From: Rhodospirillales bacterium
Lineage (GTDB): Bacteria > Pseudomonadota > Alphaproteobacteria > UBA9219
Direction: 5' to 3'
DNA length: 11,977 nucleotides
NCBI GenBank assembly: GCA_015654915.1
Contig: JAATFY010000096.1
Coordinates: 1-11,977 of the forward strand
Shown: one piece after another, positions 1-6,003 of the stretch
How positions within the stretch are numbered: position 1 is the first letter of the stretch
Layout of the letters: each line of letters begins with the position of its first letter
Notes under the pieces: model-generated
Database searches by the model: none
What the model was told of the DNA's origin: nothing
The model's input: only the letters and a program-made list of their open reading frames with translations
Made by a program: the position numbers and the translations under genes

Positions 1-39
1 GGCGAGCGGCGCGAAAGATTTTTTCAGTTCCTGTTTCAT
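1..39 (-). CDS. 5' end of an unidentified gene downstream of rlmH (partial)
   Basis: An ATG read on the minus strand at 39-37 opens a frame that stays open to the window edge and gives MKQELKKSFAPLA. It starts only 3 bases after the rlmH stop codon, on the same strand, as expected for the next gene of a tight operon. In alphaproteobacteria this slot often holds a murein hydrolase activator (M23/EnvC type) or phosphoglycerate mutase gpmI, but thirteen residues are too few to choose. I see no clear Shine-Dalgarno sequence, so translational coupling to rlmH is likely if the gene is real. Confidence 0.45.
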   Translation of the reverse strand, partial: MKQELKKSFAPLA

Positions 40-42
40 GTC

Positions 43-495
43 TTAATCCCGGTGGTAAGGATGCCCGGCATTGATCTGCTGGGCGCGGTAAAGCTGCTCC
101 AGCAGCATAACCCGAACCAGCCGGTGCGGCCATGTCAATTTCCCGAAGCCGAGGGTAAAATTCGCCCGCGACCGCACCTTGTCGGTCACGCCGTCCGCGC
201 CGCCGATTACGAAAGCCAGATCGCTGCCCTGCTGCTGCCATCCTGCGATTTTCGCCGCCAGTTCGCGGCTGGTCATGTCCTTGCCGCGCTCATCCAGCAA
301 CACGACAAAGGCTTTCGGCGGGATCGCCTTCAACAATAACTCCGCTTCGGCTTTTTGCGTCTCGGCAGCGGGCAGCGATTTCGACGCCGCCATTTCTTTC
401 ACAATCACATCGCCCTTCAGCCGTTTGAGATATTCGGCGCAGGCATCCAGTTCGGCGCCGCGCATTTTTCCGATGGCGATGATAAAAAATTTCAT
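43..495 (-). CDS. rlmH: 23S rRNA (pseudouridine1915-N3)-methyltransferase RlmH
   Basis: RlmH uses S-adenosylmethionine to methylate N3 of pseudouridine 1915 in helix 69 of 23S rRNA on assembled 70S ribosomes. The 150-residue length is normal for this minimal SPOUT methyltransferase. Family blocks are in order: LDERGK at residues 67-72, the cofactor-binding FVIGGADG at 95-102, LTWPHRLVRVMLLEQLYRA at about 120-138 in the knotted C-terminal region, and the terminal HPYHR at 145-149. The ATG at 495 lies 6 bases after the rsfS stop and has no clear Shine-Dalgarno sequence, so translation is probably coupled to rsfS. The rsfS-rlmH pairing is common in bacteria and fits two proteins that act on the large ribosomal subunit. 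The identification rests on the whole conserved C-terminal half and is secure. Confidence 0.97.
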   Translation of the reverse strand: MKFFIIAIGKMRGAELDACAEYLKRLKGDVIVKEMAASKSLPAAETQKAEAELLLKAIPPKAFVVLLDERGKDMTSRELAAKIAGWQQQGSDLAFVIGGADGVTDKVRSRANFTLGFGKLTWPHRLVRVMLLEQLYRAQQINAGHPYHRD

Positions 496-501
496 TAAAA
501 T

Positions 502-1113
502 TTATTCGCGGATCAGCGCCGCGCGCTCGACATCGCCGCCGTCCCACATGCGTTCGAGGTCGTAGTAACGCCGCACTTCCGGGCGGAACAGGTGGATAAT
601 AACGTCGCCAGCATCGACCAGAACCCAGTTGGCGTCATGCATGCCCTCAATACGCATCTGCTTGACGCCGAGTTTCTCGAACGCCTCGCGCAGGTAATGC
701 GCAATGGCCGTAATCTGCCGCGCGGCGCGACCGGACGCCACGATCAGGTAATCGGCCATGCTGCTTTTACCGGCGAGATCGGCGATGAAAATGTCTTCCG
801 CCTGACGTTCATCAAGGACCTTCAGCGCTGCATCAAGAAGCTGTTCCGGCAATCCGGACGGGCCTTTCTTAAGGCGCGTCGGCGGCAGCGTTATCCCTTT
901 AACCGCCGGTTTGGCGACCGCTTTAACAACCGGTTTTTTCGCAGGAACTTTTTTCGCGACAGGTTTTGGTAAAGTTTTTTTGGAAATTACTTTTTTCGCT
1001 ACGACTTTCTTCGCCGGATTTTTTTTAACCGCTTTTTTCTTGACCGGTTTTTTTCTGGCAGGAGGTTTCTTAACGGAAGATTTTTTCTTTGCCGTCTTTT
1101 TTGCTTTTGCCAC
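502..1113 (-). CDS. rsfS: Ribosomal silencing factor RsfS with lysine-rich N-terminal extension
   Basis: RsfS binds ribosomal protein uL14 and blocks subunit joining, which represses translation in stationary phase or starvation. The RsfS domain covers about residues 88-190 of 203. It includes SSMADYLIVASGRAARQ at 117-133, DANWVLVDAGDVIIHLFR at 160-177 and YYDLERMW at 183-190. Ahead of it lie about 85 residues built almost entirely of Lys, Ala, Pro and Val in PVKK/AKK-type repeats, like a histone H1 C-terminal tail; ordinary RsfS proteins are only about 105-130 residues. The start is GTG at 1113, with AGGA 8 bases upstream. The next methionine is residue 119, inside the domain, so the tail is very probably translated. 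It begins 4 bases after the nadD stop and belongs to the nadD-rsfS-rlmH operon. Confidence 0.95.
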   Translation of the reverse strand: MAKAKKTAKKKSSVKKPPARKKPVKKKAVKKNPAKKVVAKKVISKKTLPKPVAKKVPAKKPVVKAVAKPAVKGITLPPTRLKKGPSGLPEQLLDAALKVLDERQAEDIFIADLAGKSSMADYLIVASGRAARQITAIAHYLREAFEKLGVKQMRIEGMHDANWVLVDAGDVIIHLFRPEVRRYYDLERMWDGGDVERAALIRE

Positions 1114-1117
1114 GCTG

Positions 1118-1759
1118 CTAATCCTTTTTCGTTTGTTTCCTGATTGCCGTCGCCGACAGGTTATTCATTGCGTTATCCAGAACCATCCATGCCGGCGCCC
1201 GCAATTGCGCCAACTGTCCCGCGCGCCGTGCCGGCAGCCATGCCCGGTCGAAACGTTGCGCCGCCTTGCCCGATCCGCGCCCGACAGCATAGCCGGGCCT
1301 CCGAAAAACGGCAACCGGAACCGATTGAAAGAGAACCGGCCATTTATGCCAGCGCGGCATTTGTTGCAGATTATCCGCCCCCATCAGCCAGACAAATCGC
1401 GCGCGCGGAAATCTTTTTTTCAGGACGCGCAGTGTATCGACCGTGTAGCGCGTGCCGAATTGCGCCTCCAGATCGGTGATGATGATTTTGGGATGGACAG
1501 CGATCTTGCGCGCCTGTTTCATGCGCGCGGAAAAAGGCGCCATACCTTTGCCGGACTTCAGCGGATTTTGCGGCGCTGCCAGCCACCAGACCTGATCGAG
1601 CCCGAGCCGCTTCAGCGCATAGGCGCTCATGGCCAGATGCCCCGCATGCGCCGGATTGAACGACCCGCCGAGCAGGCCGATGCGCAAACCGGCGAAGGCG
1701 GGGCCGGAAAGGGGGTGGGGTATAAACATGGTTAAGTTAATAGCATTTCCTGAAGGCAT
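1118..1759 (-). CDS. nadD: Nicotinate-nucleotide adenylyltransferase NadD
   Basis: NadD transfers AMP from ATP to nicotinate mononucleotide, making deamido-NAD in the cytoplasmic NAD pathway. The nucleotidyltransferase signature GGSFNPAHAGH is at residues 31-41, GADN at 127-130, and a C-terminal LSATAIR at 201-207 corresponds to the usual ISSTxIR ATP-binding motif, with Ala in place of the second Ser. The 213-residue length is typical. The start is uncertain. ATG 1759 has a GGGG run close upstream, whereas the in-frame ATG at 1729 would give a protein 10 residues shorter, with no Shine-Dalgarno at proper spacing. Both leave the catalytic domain intact. It is the first gene of the minus-strand operon in this window and is divergent from the membrane-protein gene at 1866, so its promoter should lie within 1760-1865. 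Confidence 0.95.
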   Translation of the reverse strand: MPSGNAINLTMFIPHPLSGPAFAGLRIGLLGGSFNPAHAGHLAMSAYALKRLGLDQVWWLAAPQNPLKSGKGMAPFSARMKQARKIAVHPKIIITDLEAQFGTRYTVDTLRVLKKRFPRARFVWLMGADNLQQMPRWHKWPVLFQSVPVAVFRRPGYAVGRGSGKAAQRFDRAWLPARRAGQLAQLRAPAWMVLDNAMNNLSATAIRKQTKKD

Positions 1760-1865
1760 TTACCCCGGTTTCCCGAAAGCAATAGACTTGTCGTATTGAG
1801 GGTGTTTAGATATTCGGCAGTAAATGTAACATTACTTTATTCATTAAAACAGATGCGTATTTCTT
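1760..1865. promoter_or_regulatory. Divergent intergenic region between nadD and the tandem membrane-protein genes
   Basis: This 106-base stretch must carry the promoters for both directions unless nadD belongs to a longer operon. On the plus strand a weak sigma-70-like pair is visible: TTGTCG at 1788-1793 and TATTCG at 1811-1816, separated by 17 bases. It matches the consensus 4/6 and 3/6, so it is only suggestive. I see no clear Shine-Dalgarno sequence before the plus-strand start at 1866. Confidence 0.25.
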
Positions 1866-2759
1866 ATGAAAATACTTAAACCCGCCCAGCATCAGTTCGC
1901 GGCGACCAAGCTGGAAGCGACGCAGTGGTGGAAATCCCTCAATCATTTTCTGGCATCGGCCGCGCCTGCCGTCAGCGCCGTCAATAATATGGTGGGGGAT
2001 TGTTGCTACATGGGGTTCGTCGTCGACGCCAAAGGTCATATCGACTGGGCTTTGGCCGCAACTATCATTTGCATTCGCTTTCCCAGCAGCATGCTCATGC
2101 TGGCGACAAACAAAAAAGCGAGAAAATACATTCGGGAACATGAAAAAAATATTCTGTTGTCGTTTTTGGATGCGGGGCAGAAACTGGCGCGGCGAAGAGT
2201 TTACGGAATCAGAAAATATATTCCGCGTTTTGTCAGGAAAAAGGCGCCGGGTAATTTTACCCTTTCCTTCATGGGCTATACGATTGCGGGAACGGGTGTG
2301 CTTGTCGACGGCATCAACCACTTTGTCTCCGTCCCTAACCAAACCGCGCATCTCGCGGAGTTGGTTCATGACGTTACTACGTTTGATATCGGAAAAGCGT
2401 TCGCAAACCCTGTCCTGCCTGCTTGCGTGCAAACCCTGACGGGAATATTCATTGCCGTCGGCGCCGGCACATATGCCGCGTCAGGCCTGAATCGCATCCA
2501 GCACGATGACGATGTGCACAAGAAATATACTGCCGCCGCGCGTTACCTTTTATTCCCGCTTCCGTTCCTGAACGCCATGAACACCGCTCTGGCAGGCGGC
2601 TTGTCCGTAAAGAGCGCTTTACTAACAGTAATAACGGGCCTGGGTCTTATGCAACTTTTTACGCGTCAGCACCTTCATTCCAAAATCGATGGCGCCACTT
2701 CGCCAACAAGGAAGGCACCATCGTCAACATCGGTCGAGGCCGAAAGACTAACGCTTTAA
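1866..2759 (+). CDS. Multi-pass membrane protein of unknown family, paralogue A
   Basis: I do not recognise this 297-residue protein. Hydrophobic segments suggest about five to six membrane spans, near residues 28-52, 60-80, 131-152, 184-206, 226-245 and 249-265. The long loop between the second and third spans (about 82-129) is strongly basic (RKYIREHEK, ARRRVYGIRKYIPRFVRKK), which by the positive-inside rule places it in the cytoplasm. The tail after 272 is hydrophilic. It aligns almost without gaps to the next gene's product. Shared blocks are AAPA..A.NNM..D at 32-45, GHI.W at 57-61, RFP.SM at 71-76, NKKA..YI at 82-89, GYTI.G.G at 137-144, KA.ANP..PA at 177-186, SGL at 206-208, AGG at 243-245 and LHSKID at 270-275. 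No Shine-Dalgarno is visible. The gene is more AT-rich than the nadD operon and the operons further downstream, so acquisition by transfer is possible. Transport or sensing roles would be guesses. Confidence 0.8.
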   Translation: MKILKPAQHQFAATKLEATQWWKSLNHFLASAAPAVSAVNNMVGDCCYMGFVVDAKGHIDWALAATIICIRFPSSMLMLATNKKARKYIREHEKNILLSFLDAGQKLARRRVYGIRKYIPRFVRKKAPGNFTLSFMGYTIAGTGVLVDGINHFVSVPNQTAHLAELVHDVTTFDIGKAFANPVLPACVQTLTGIFIAVGAGTYAASGLNRIQHDDDVHKKYTAAARYLLFPLPFLNAMNTALAGGLSVKSALLTVITGLGLMQLFTRQHLHSKIDGATSPTRKAPSSTSVEAERLTL

Positions 2760-2780
2760 AAAAGCCATGAGTATTTTTAA

Positions 2781-3680
2781 ATGACATTTCCCGAATCCAT
2801 TCTAACTCAGTTCAGACAGGCTCGCGCTTGGGCAACGCGACAGTGGCAATCTACCGATAATTTTTTGGAAGTCGCCGCGCCGGCGCTTACCGCGCTTAAT
2901 AACATGCTGGCGGATTTCGTTTATACAGGTTACGTCATCGATAAAGGACATATAAGTTGGCCGTTATTAGTTCTGATTTGGACGGTACGTTTTCCCGGCA
3001 GCATGATTTTGATAGCCAACAACAAGAAGGCTACAGAATATATAGACCAACACAGAAATGCTCTTTCATGGGCGGTGGGCAACGTTCAAAAACTGGCTCA
3101 AGCAGGGATCAGCCAAGTCGAAAAAAGATTGCCCGATATCGTTCGAAGAAACTCTCTTAACAGTTTCAGCACGGCATTTTCGGGATACACGATTGTCGGC
3201 GTGGGCACGGCATGGAATGGTTTAGATAAACTTCTGGCCGATCCGCATTGGGAAGTAAACTTAAGGGAACTGGCGCTGGATATAATGGCGAGGAATTGGT
3301 CAAAAGCCTTGGCCAATCCGTCCGTACCGGCGTTTTTTCAAGTCTTGGCCGGGTCGTCGGTTACGCTGGGCTGCAGCTCCTATACTGTCTCCGGTCTGGA
3401 ATGGGTGAAGAAGAGAGAAAAACTGCATAAAGCCTTTACTTTGGCCGGACAATTCATCTCATGGCCAACAGCTGTTCTCAATGGCACAAATTCCTACATA
3501 GCGGGTGGAATTTACTCCATCAGAGGCGCCTTGCTGGCCGGAATGACTTTTTTGAATTGCGCCCAGATTGTCGTTCGCCGTTATCTGCACTCTAAAATCG
3601 ACGATGATCCCAAATCACCTGAAACAGGTACGCCTGTTGTTTCAACCGCCACAAAATTAACCATAAACGCCCCACAATAA
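2781..3680 (+). CDS. Multi-pass membrane protein of unknown family, paralogue B
   Basis: This 299-residue protein is the tandem paralogue of the gene just upstream, from which it is separated by 21 bases, so the two are probably co-transcribed. The same blocks occur at almost identical positions: VAAPALTALNNMLAD at 31-45, GHISW at 56-60, RFPGSM at 70-75, NKKATEYI at 81-88, GYTIVGVG at 135-142, KALANPSVPA at 175-184, YTVSGL at 201-206, AGG at 241-243 and LHSKID at 269-274. Conserved Asn, Asp, His and Pro residues within or beside predicted spans suggest functional rather than structural conservation. The loop after the second span is less basic than in paralogue A, and the C-terminal tail also differs, so the copies have diverged considerably. 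There is no good Shine-Dalgarno sequence. Function is unknown; a heteromeric complex of A and B is a reasonable inference only. Confidence 0.8.
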   Translation: MTFPESILTQFRQARAWATRQWQSTDNFLEVAAPALTALNNMLADFVYTGYVIDKGHISWPLLVLIWTVRFPGSMILIANNKKATEYIDQHRNALSWAVGNVQKLAQAGISQVEKRLPDIVRRNSLNSFSTAFSGYTIVGVGTAWNGLDKLLADPHWEVNLRELALDIMARNWSKALANPSVPAFFQVLAGSSVTLGCSSYTVSGLEWVKKREKLHKAFTLAGQFISWPTAVLNGTNSYIAGGIYSIRGALLAGMTFLNCAQIVVRRYLHSKIDDDPKSPETGTPVVSTATKLTINAPQ

Positions 3681-3763
3681 TGTCATAATATTGAGTCTTG
3701 TTTGTGTGTTATTGATTTGATATCAGATTGCCTGATTGTTGAAATATAAAATAGGAAATAAAA
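3681..3763 (+). promoter_or_regulatory. AT-rich spacer, possible promoter of the acetyltransferase gene
   Basis: This 83-base AT-rich gap separates the membrane-protein pair from the acetyltransferase. A TTGATA followed 17 bases later by TGAAAT is a possible weak sigma-70 promoter, and the short dyad ATCAG-N5-CTGAT overlaps it. No GC-rich terminator hairpin follows the membrane-protein gene, so read-through is also possible. The Shine-Dalgarno AGGAA at 3753-3757 serves the next gene. Confidence 0.25.
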
Positions 3764-4381
3764 ATGGATAATATTCAAGTCATTCAAGTAACACCCGACC
3801 TGCCGAATTTCAACATTCTGGTCTCAAGCGTACACGCTATCGCAAAAAAACTGGCGCTTCCCGAAGGCACCGTCGGCGATGTGCGCGCCCAATGGGAACA
3901 AGCGGGTTTTCTGGTCGCCGCTTATACGGAAGAAAAATACAGGGAACTTGGAAAGAAGGGACGCCTTTATGCCGCCCTGCTGCCCGACGGAACCCCGGGC
4001 GCTTTTTCGGTTATCTACCGGCCCGAACATCCGGCCGACGAAGGCGATCTGGGCACCAAATTCACCAAAGAACAATATGGCGATGTACCCGTTGTCAAAC
4101 AGATTGCCACAGACCCCGATCATAAAGGACATGGGCTGGCGCGAATTCTCAACGATCATTTCGCCGATCAATATCCGGATTTACCCGTATTTGCGGCCAT
4201 TGTGGAAGGACCTCGTAATTACAGGTCCGAGGGTTTCCATGCAAAAATTGGTTTTGCGAAAGTCGTCGCTTATGCCCATCCGGACGGCAAGCCTAGGGGC
4301 ATCTGGAGAAGGCCGCCATTGACAGAACGCAGGGCTTTACCAGAAAACGGTGGCACAGAACCACGGAATGATTTGAAGTAA
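3764..4381 (+). CDS. GNAT family N-acetyltransferase
   Basis: This is predicted to transfer an acetyl group from acetyl-CoA to an amine; the substrate is unknown. GNAT motif A is clear at residues 113-129: QIATDPDHKGHGLARIL carries the pyrophosphate-binding Q/R-x-x-G-x-G/A pattern as HKGHGLA and follows a beta strand (VPVVKQIA). Motif B is at 152-164, with N152, S155, F158 and the GF at 163-164. The 205-residue length is normal. The ATG at 3764 has AGGAA a few bases upstream and is well supported. The last 20 or so residues are polar and look disordered. It lies between the tandem membrane proteins and the aminotransferase operon, separated from the latter by a 282-base structured leader, so it is probably a separate transcript. 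AblB (beta-lysine acetyltransferase) is also a GNAT protein but longer, so I do not assign it. Confidence 0.87.
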   Translation: MDNIQVIQVTPDLPNFNILVSSVHAIAKKLALPEGTVGDVRAQWEQAGFLVAAYTEEKYRELGKKGRLYAALLPDGTPGAFSVIYRPEHPADEGDLGTKFTKEQYGDVPVVKQIATDPDHKGHGLARILNDHFADQYPDLPVFAAIVEGPRNYRSEGFHAKIGFAKVVAYAHPDGKPRGIWRRPPLTERRALPENGGTEPRNDLK

Positions 4382-4663
4382 TCATTTGCAGTTTTCGTAA
4401 ATTCCAAAATCAATAGAAAGTATATTTGTGCGCTGACGCGTTAGCTTCGCACAACGATATTCAACACCCATCGTTATGCGTATTTTCCCTACGGCAATCG
4501 TTATGTTGCACTGCACCAGATTGTTGCACTGCACGACAAGGGGATTGCGAAATAGTTAAAATTTCGTCATTAAGTGGCACCCGTTTTCGGCGCCAGATTG
4601 TCCTTGCGGGAGGCGGAGAGATAATTCTCCGGCCATACCCCAAAACCCGCAAGGAGACTGCCC
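4382..4663 (+). promoter_or_regulatory. Structured non-coding leader upstream of the aminotransferase operon (candidate cis-regulatory RNA)
   Basis: I see no convincing gene in these 282 bases, but a series of inverted repeats. In order they are: TTGTGC (4426-4431) with GCACAA (4449-4454), enclosing an inner hairpin GCTGA-CGCG-TTAGC at 4432-4445; AACGAT (4453-4458) with ATCGTT (4470-4475, or the second copy at 4497-4502); CGAAAT (4548-4553) with ATTTCG (4561-4566); GGC..CCG-TTTT-CGG.GCC at 4576-4594; and a perfect 10-bp stem, TCCTTGCGGG (4601-4610) with CCCGCAAGGA (4646-4655), enclosing GGCGGAGA/TCTCCGgCC (4612-4634). The 3' strand of the last stem covers AAGGA of the Shine-Dalgarno AAGGAG (4651-4656), 7 bases before the ATG, so folding would block ribosome binding. 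A TATATT at 4421-4426 might be a -10 element, without a good -35. I match it to no riboswitch class I know. Confidence 0.55.
4505..4534 (+). repeat. Tandem 12-bp direct repeat, possible operator
   Basis: GTTGCACTGCAC occurs twice, at 4505-4516 and 4523-4534, separated by CAGATT (18-base period). Each copy contains the near-palindrome TGCA-C-TGCA, equivalent to TGC-N3-GCA. Such dyads resemble sites described for the alphaproteobacterial regulator PhaR, but this is recalled resemblance only. An 18-base period is close to two helical turns, so two dimers could bind nearly the same DNA face. Confidence 0.5.
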
Positions 4664-5971
4664 ATGTCATTGGTCAACGAAAAATATATCCGTCCGGTCG
4701 AGAAATCCGGCACGCTGCTGATCAACGAAATGATGCAGGAGAAGGTTCGCAAGGGCGAACCCGTCATCCGCTTCGGCTTCGGCCAGTCCCCCTTCCCGCA
4801 GATGGCGCGCGCCATCGAGGCGCTGAAACAGAACGCCTTCCAGAAAACCTACGAGCCGGTGCAGGGCCTGCCTGCTCTGCGCGAACGCGTCTCATCTTTC
4901 CATAAAGCCGCGGAAAACCTCGATGTTCCGGCTTCGCGCATCCTCATCGCCGACGGCTCGAAGAACCTTCTGTTCACGTCGATGGAAGCCATGACCAAGG
5001 CCGATATCCTGATCCCGGCACCTGCATGGGTGTCCTACGCGCCGCAGGCGAAAATCCTCGGCCACAACGCCATTCCGGTCATTACCACGGCGGCGGGCCG
5101 CTGGCGCGTGACGCCGGAAGCGATGGAAAAAGCGCTGGCGAAAAAAGCCGACAAGAACGTTCCCAGCATGCTGATCCTCAATCATCCCGGCAATCCCGAA
5201 GGCCTCGGCTACACAGCGGCCGAGCAGCGCGCGCTGACCGAAGTGTTCCGCAAGCATAACGTCATCGTCGTCTCGGACGAAATTTACGGTTTGCTGAACC
5301 ACAAAGGCGAGCATCATCCGCTGGCGCTCGAATATCCCGAAGGCACCATCACGACCGGCGGCCTGTCGAAATGGTTCGGCGCCGGCGGTTGGCGCCTCGG
5401 CGTCGCCCTGCTGCCCGAAGCGCTGGACGGCGCTTTCAAGCAGACGATGCTCGGCATCGCATCCGAAACCTATTCCTGCGCGGCGGCCCCTATTCAATAT
5501 GCGGCGTGCGAGGCCTATATCTGGGATCAGGCGACCAAGGATTACCTTGCGCACCAACGCCGCATTCTGGCGCAATCCGGAACATGGATGGCCGAGCGTC
5601 TGCAGAAATCGGGCATCGGCGCGGAAAAGCCCGAAGGCGCTTTCTATCTGTTCCTCGACTTCTCGAAACATGCCGAAGCGTTCCGCCGCCAGGGCATCAC
5701 CGGCTCGCAGCAGCTTTGCGAGATGCTGATGCGCGAGACCGGCGTGGCGCTTCTGTACGGCGATGTGTTCGGCATGCCGAAGGAACATCTGTGCGCGCGT
5801 CTTGCCTATGTCGATTTCGACGGCACCAAGGCGTTGCAGGCGTCCGAGCAGGCCGGTTTGCAGAAACCGCTGGATGAGAATTTCCATCAGCAGCATCTGG
5901 CGAACAACGTCCGCGGCACCGAGGAAATCTGCCGCTGGGTCGAAAAGAAATCCATGTCGGCCGCCGCTTAA
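4664..5971 (+). CDS. Class I/II pyridoxal-phosphate-dependent aminotransferase
   Basis: This 435-residue fold-type I PLP enzyme should exchange an amino group between an amino acid and a 2-oxo acid; its substrate is not evident. Markers in order are P120-x-W122 (stacking and substrate region), NHPGNPEG at 173-180 with N177 contacting the cofactor phenol oxygen, VSDEIYG at 203-209 with D205 and Y208, and TGGLSKWFGAGGWRLG at 231-246. In that block K236 should form the Schiff base and R244 bind the phosphate. R379 in LCARLAYVDFDG is the likely carboxylate-binding arginine. The ATG at 4664 has AAGGAG with a 7-base spacer, but that site is paired in the upstream leader hairpin. A KamA-like gene follows after 32 bases, so the two should form one operon. 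The C-terminal segment beyond about 390 (to 435) looks like a family-specific addition. Confidence 0.92.
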   Translation: MSLVNEKYIRPVEKSGTLLINEMMQEKVRKGEPVIRFGFGQSPFPQMARAIEALKQNAFQKTYEPVQGLPALRERVSSFHKAAENLDVPASRILIADGSKNLLFTSMEAMTKADILIPAPAWVSYAPQAKILGHNAIPVITTAAGRWRVTPEAMEKALAKKADKNVPSMLILNHPGNPEGLGYTAAEQRALTEVFRKHNVIVVSDEIYGLLNHKGEHHPLALEYPEGTITTGGLSKWFGAGGWRLGVALLPEALDGAFKQTMLGIASETYSCAAAPIQYAACEAYIWDQATKDYLAHQRRILAQSGTWMAERLQKSGIGAEKPEGAFYLFLDFSKHAEAFRRQGITGSQQLCEMLMRETGVALLYGDVFGMPKEHLCARLAYVDFDGTKALQASEQAGLQKPLDENFHQQHLANNVRGTEEICRWVEKKSMSAAA

Positions 5972-6003
5972 GGCCGGCGAAAAAAGAAACAGGGGGAATT
6001 TAA

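Noticed and set aside
911..1735. Long plus-strand open frame opposite rsfS and nadD with Phe-rich start
   Set aside because: It is the complement of the lysine-rich rsfS tail (AAA/AAG read as TTT/CTT) and has no ribosome binding site; rsfS and nadD on the other strand are clear families.
3724..3738. ATCAG-N5-CTGAT dyad before the GNAT gene as an operator
   Set aside because: Only 5-bp arms in AT-rich DNA; likely by chance.
4382..4663. Known riboswitch (lysine, glycine, SAM-II, TPP, cobalamin) before the operon
   Set aside because: I looked for their signature motifs and found none convincing; the GGAGAG in the inner hairpin is too short to call a glycine riboswitch.
4426..4905. Plus-strand open frame running through the leader into the aminotransferase gene
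   Set aside because: Low-complexity translation with no domain; it is out of frame with the aminotransferase and covers the inverted repeats of the leader.
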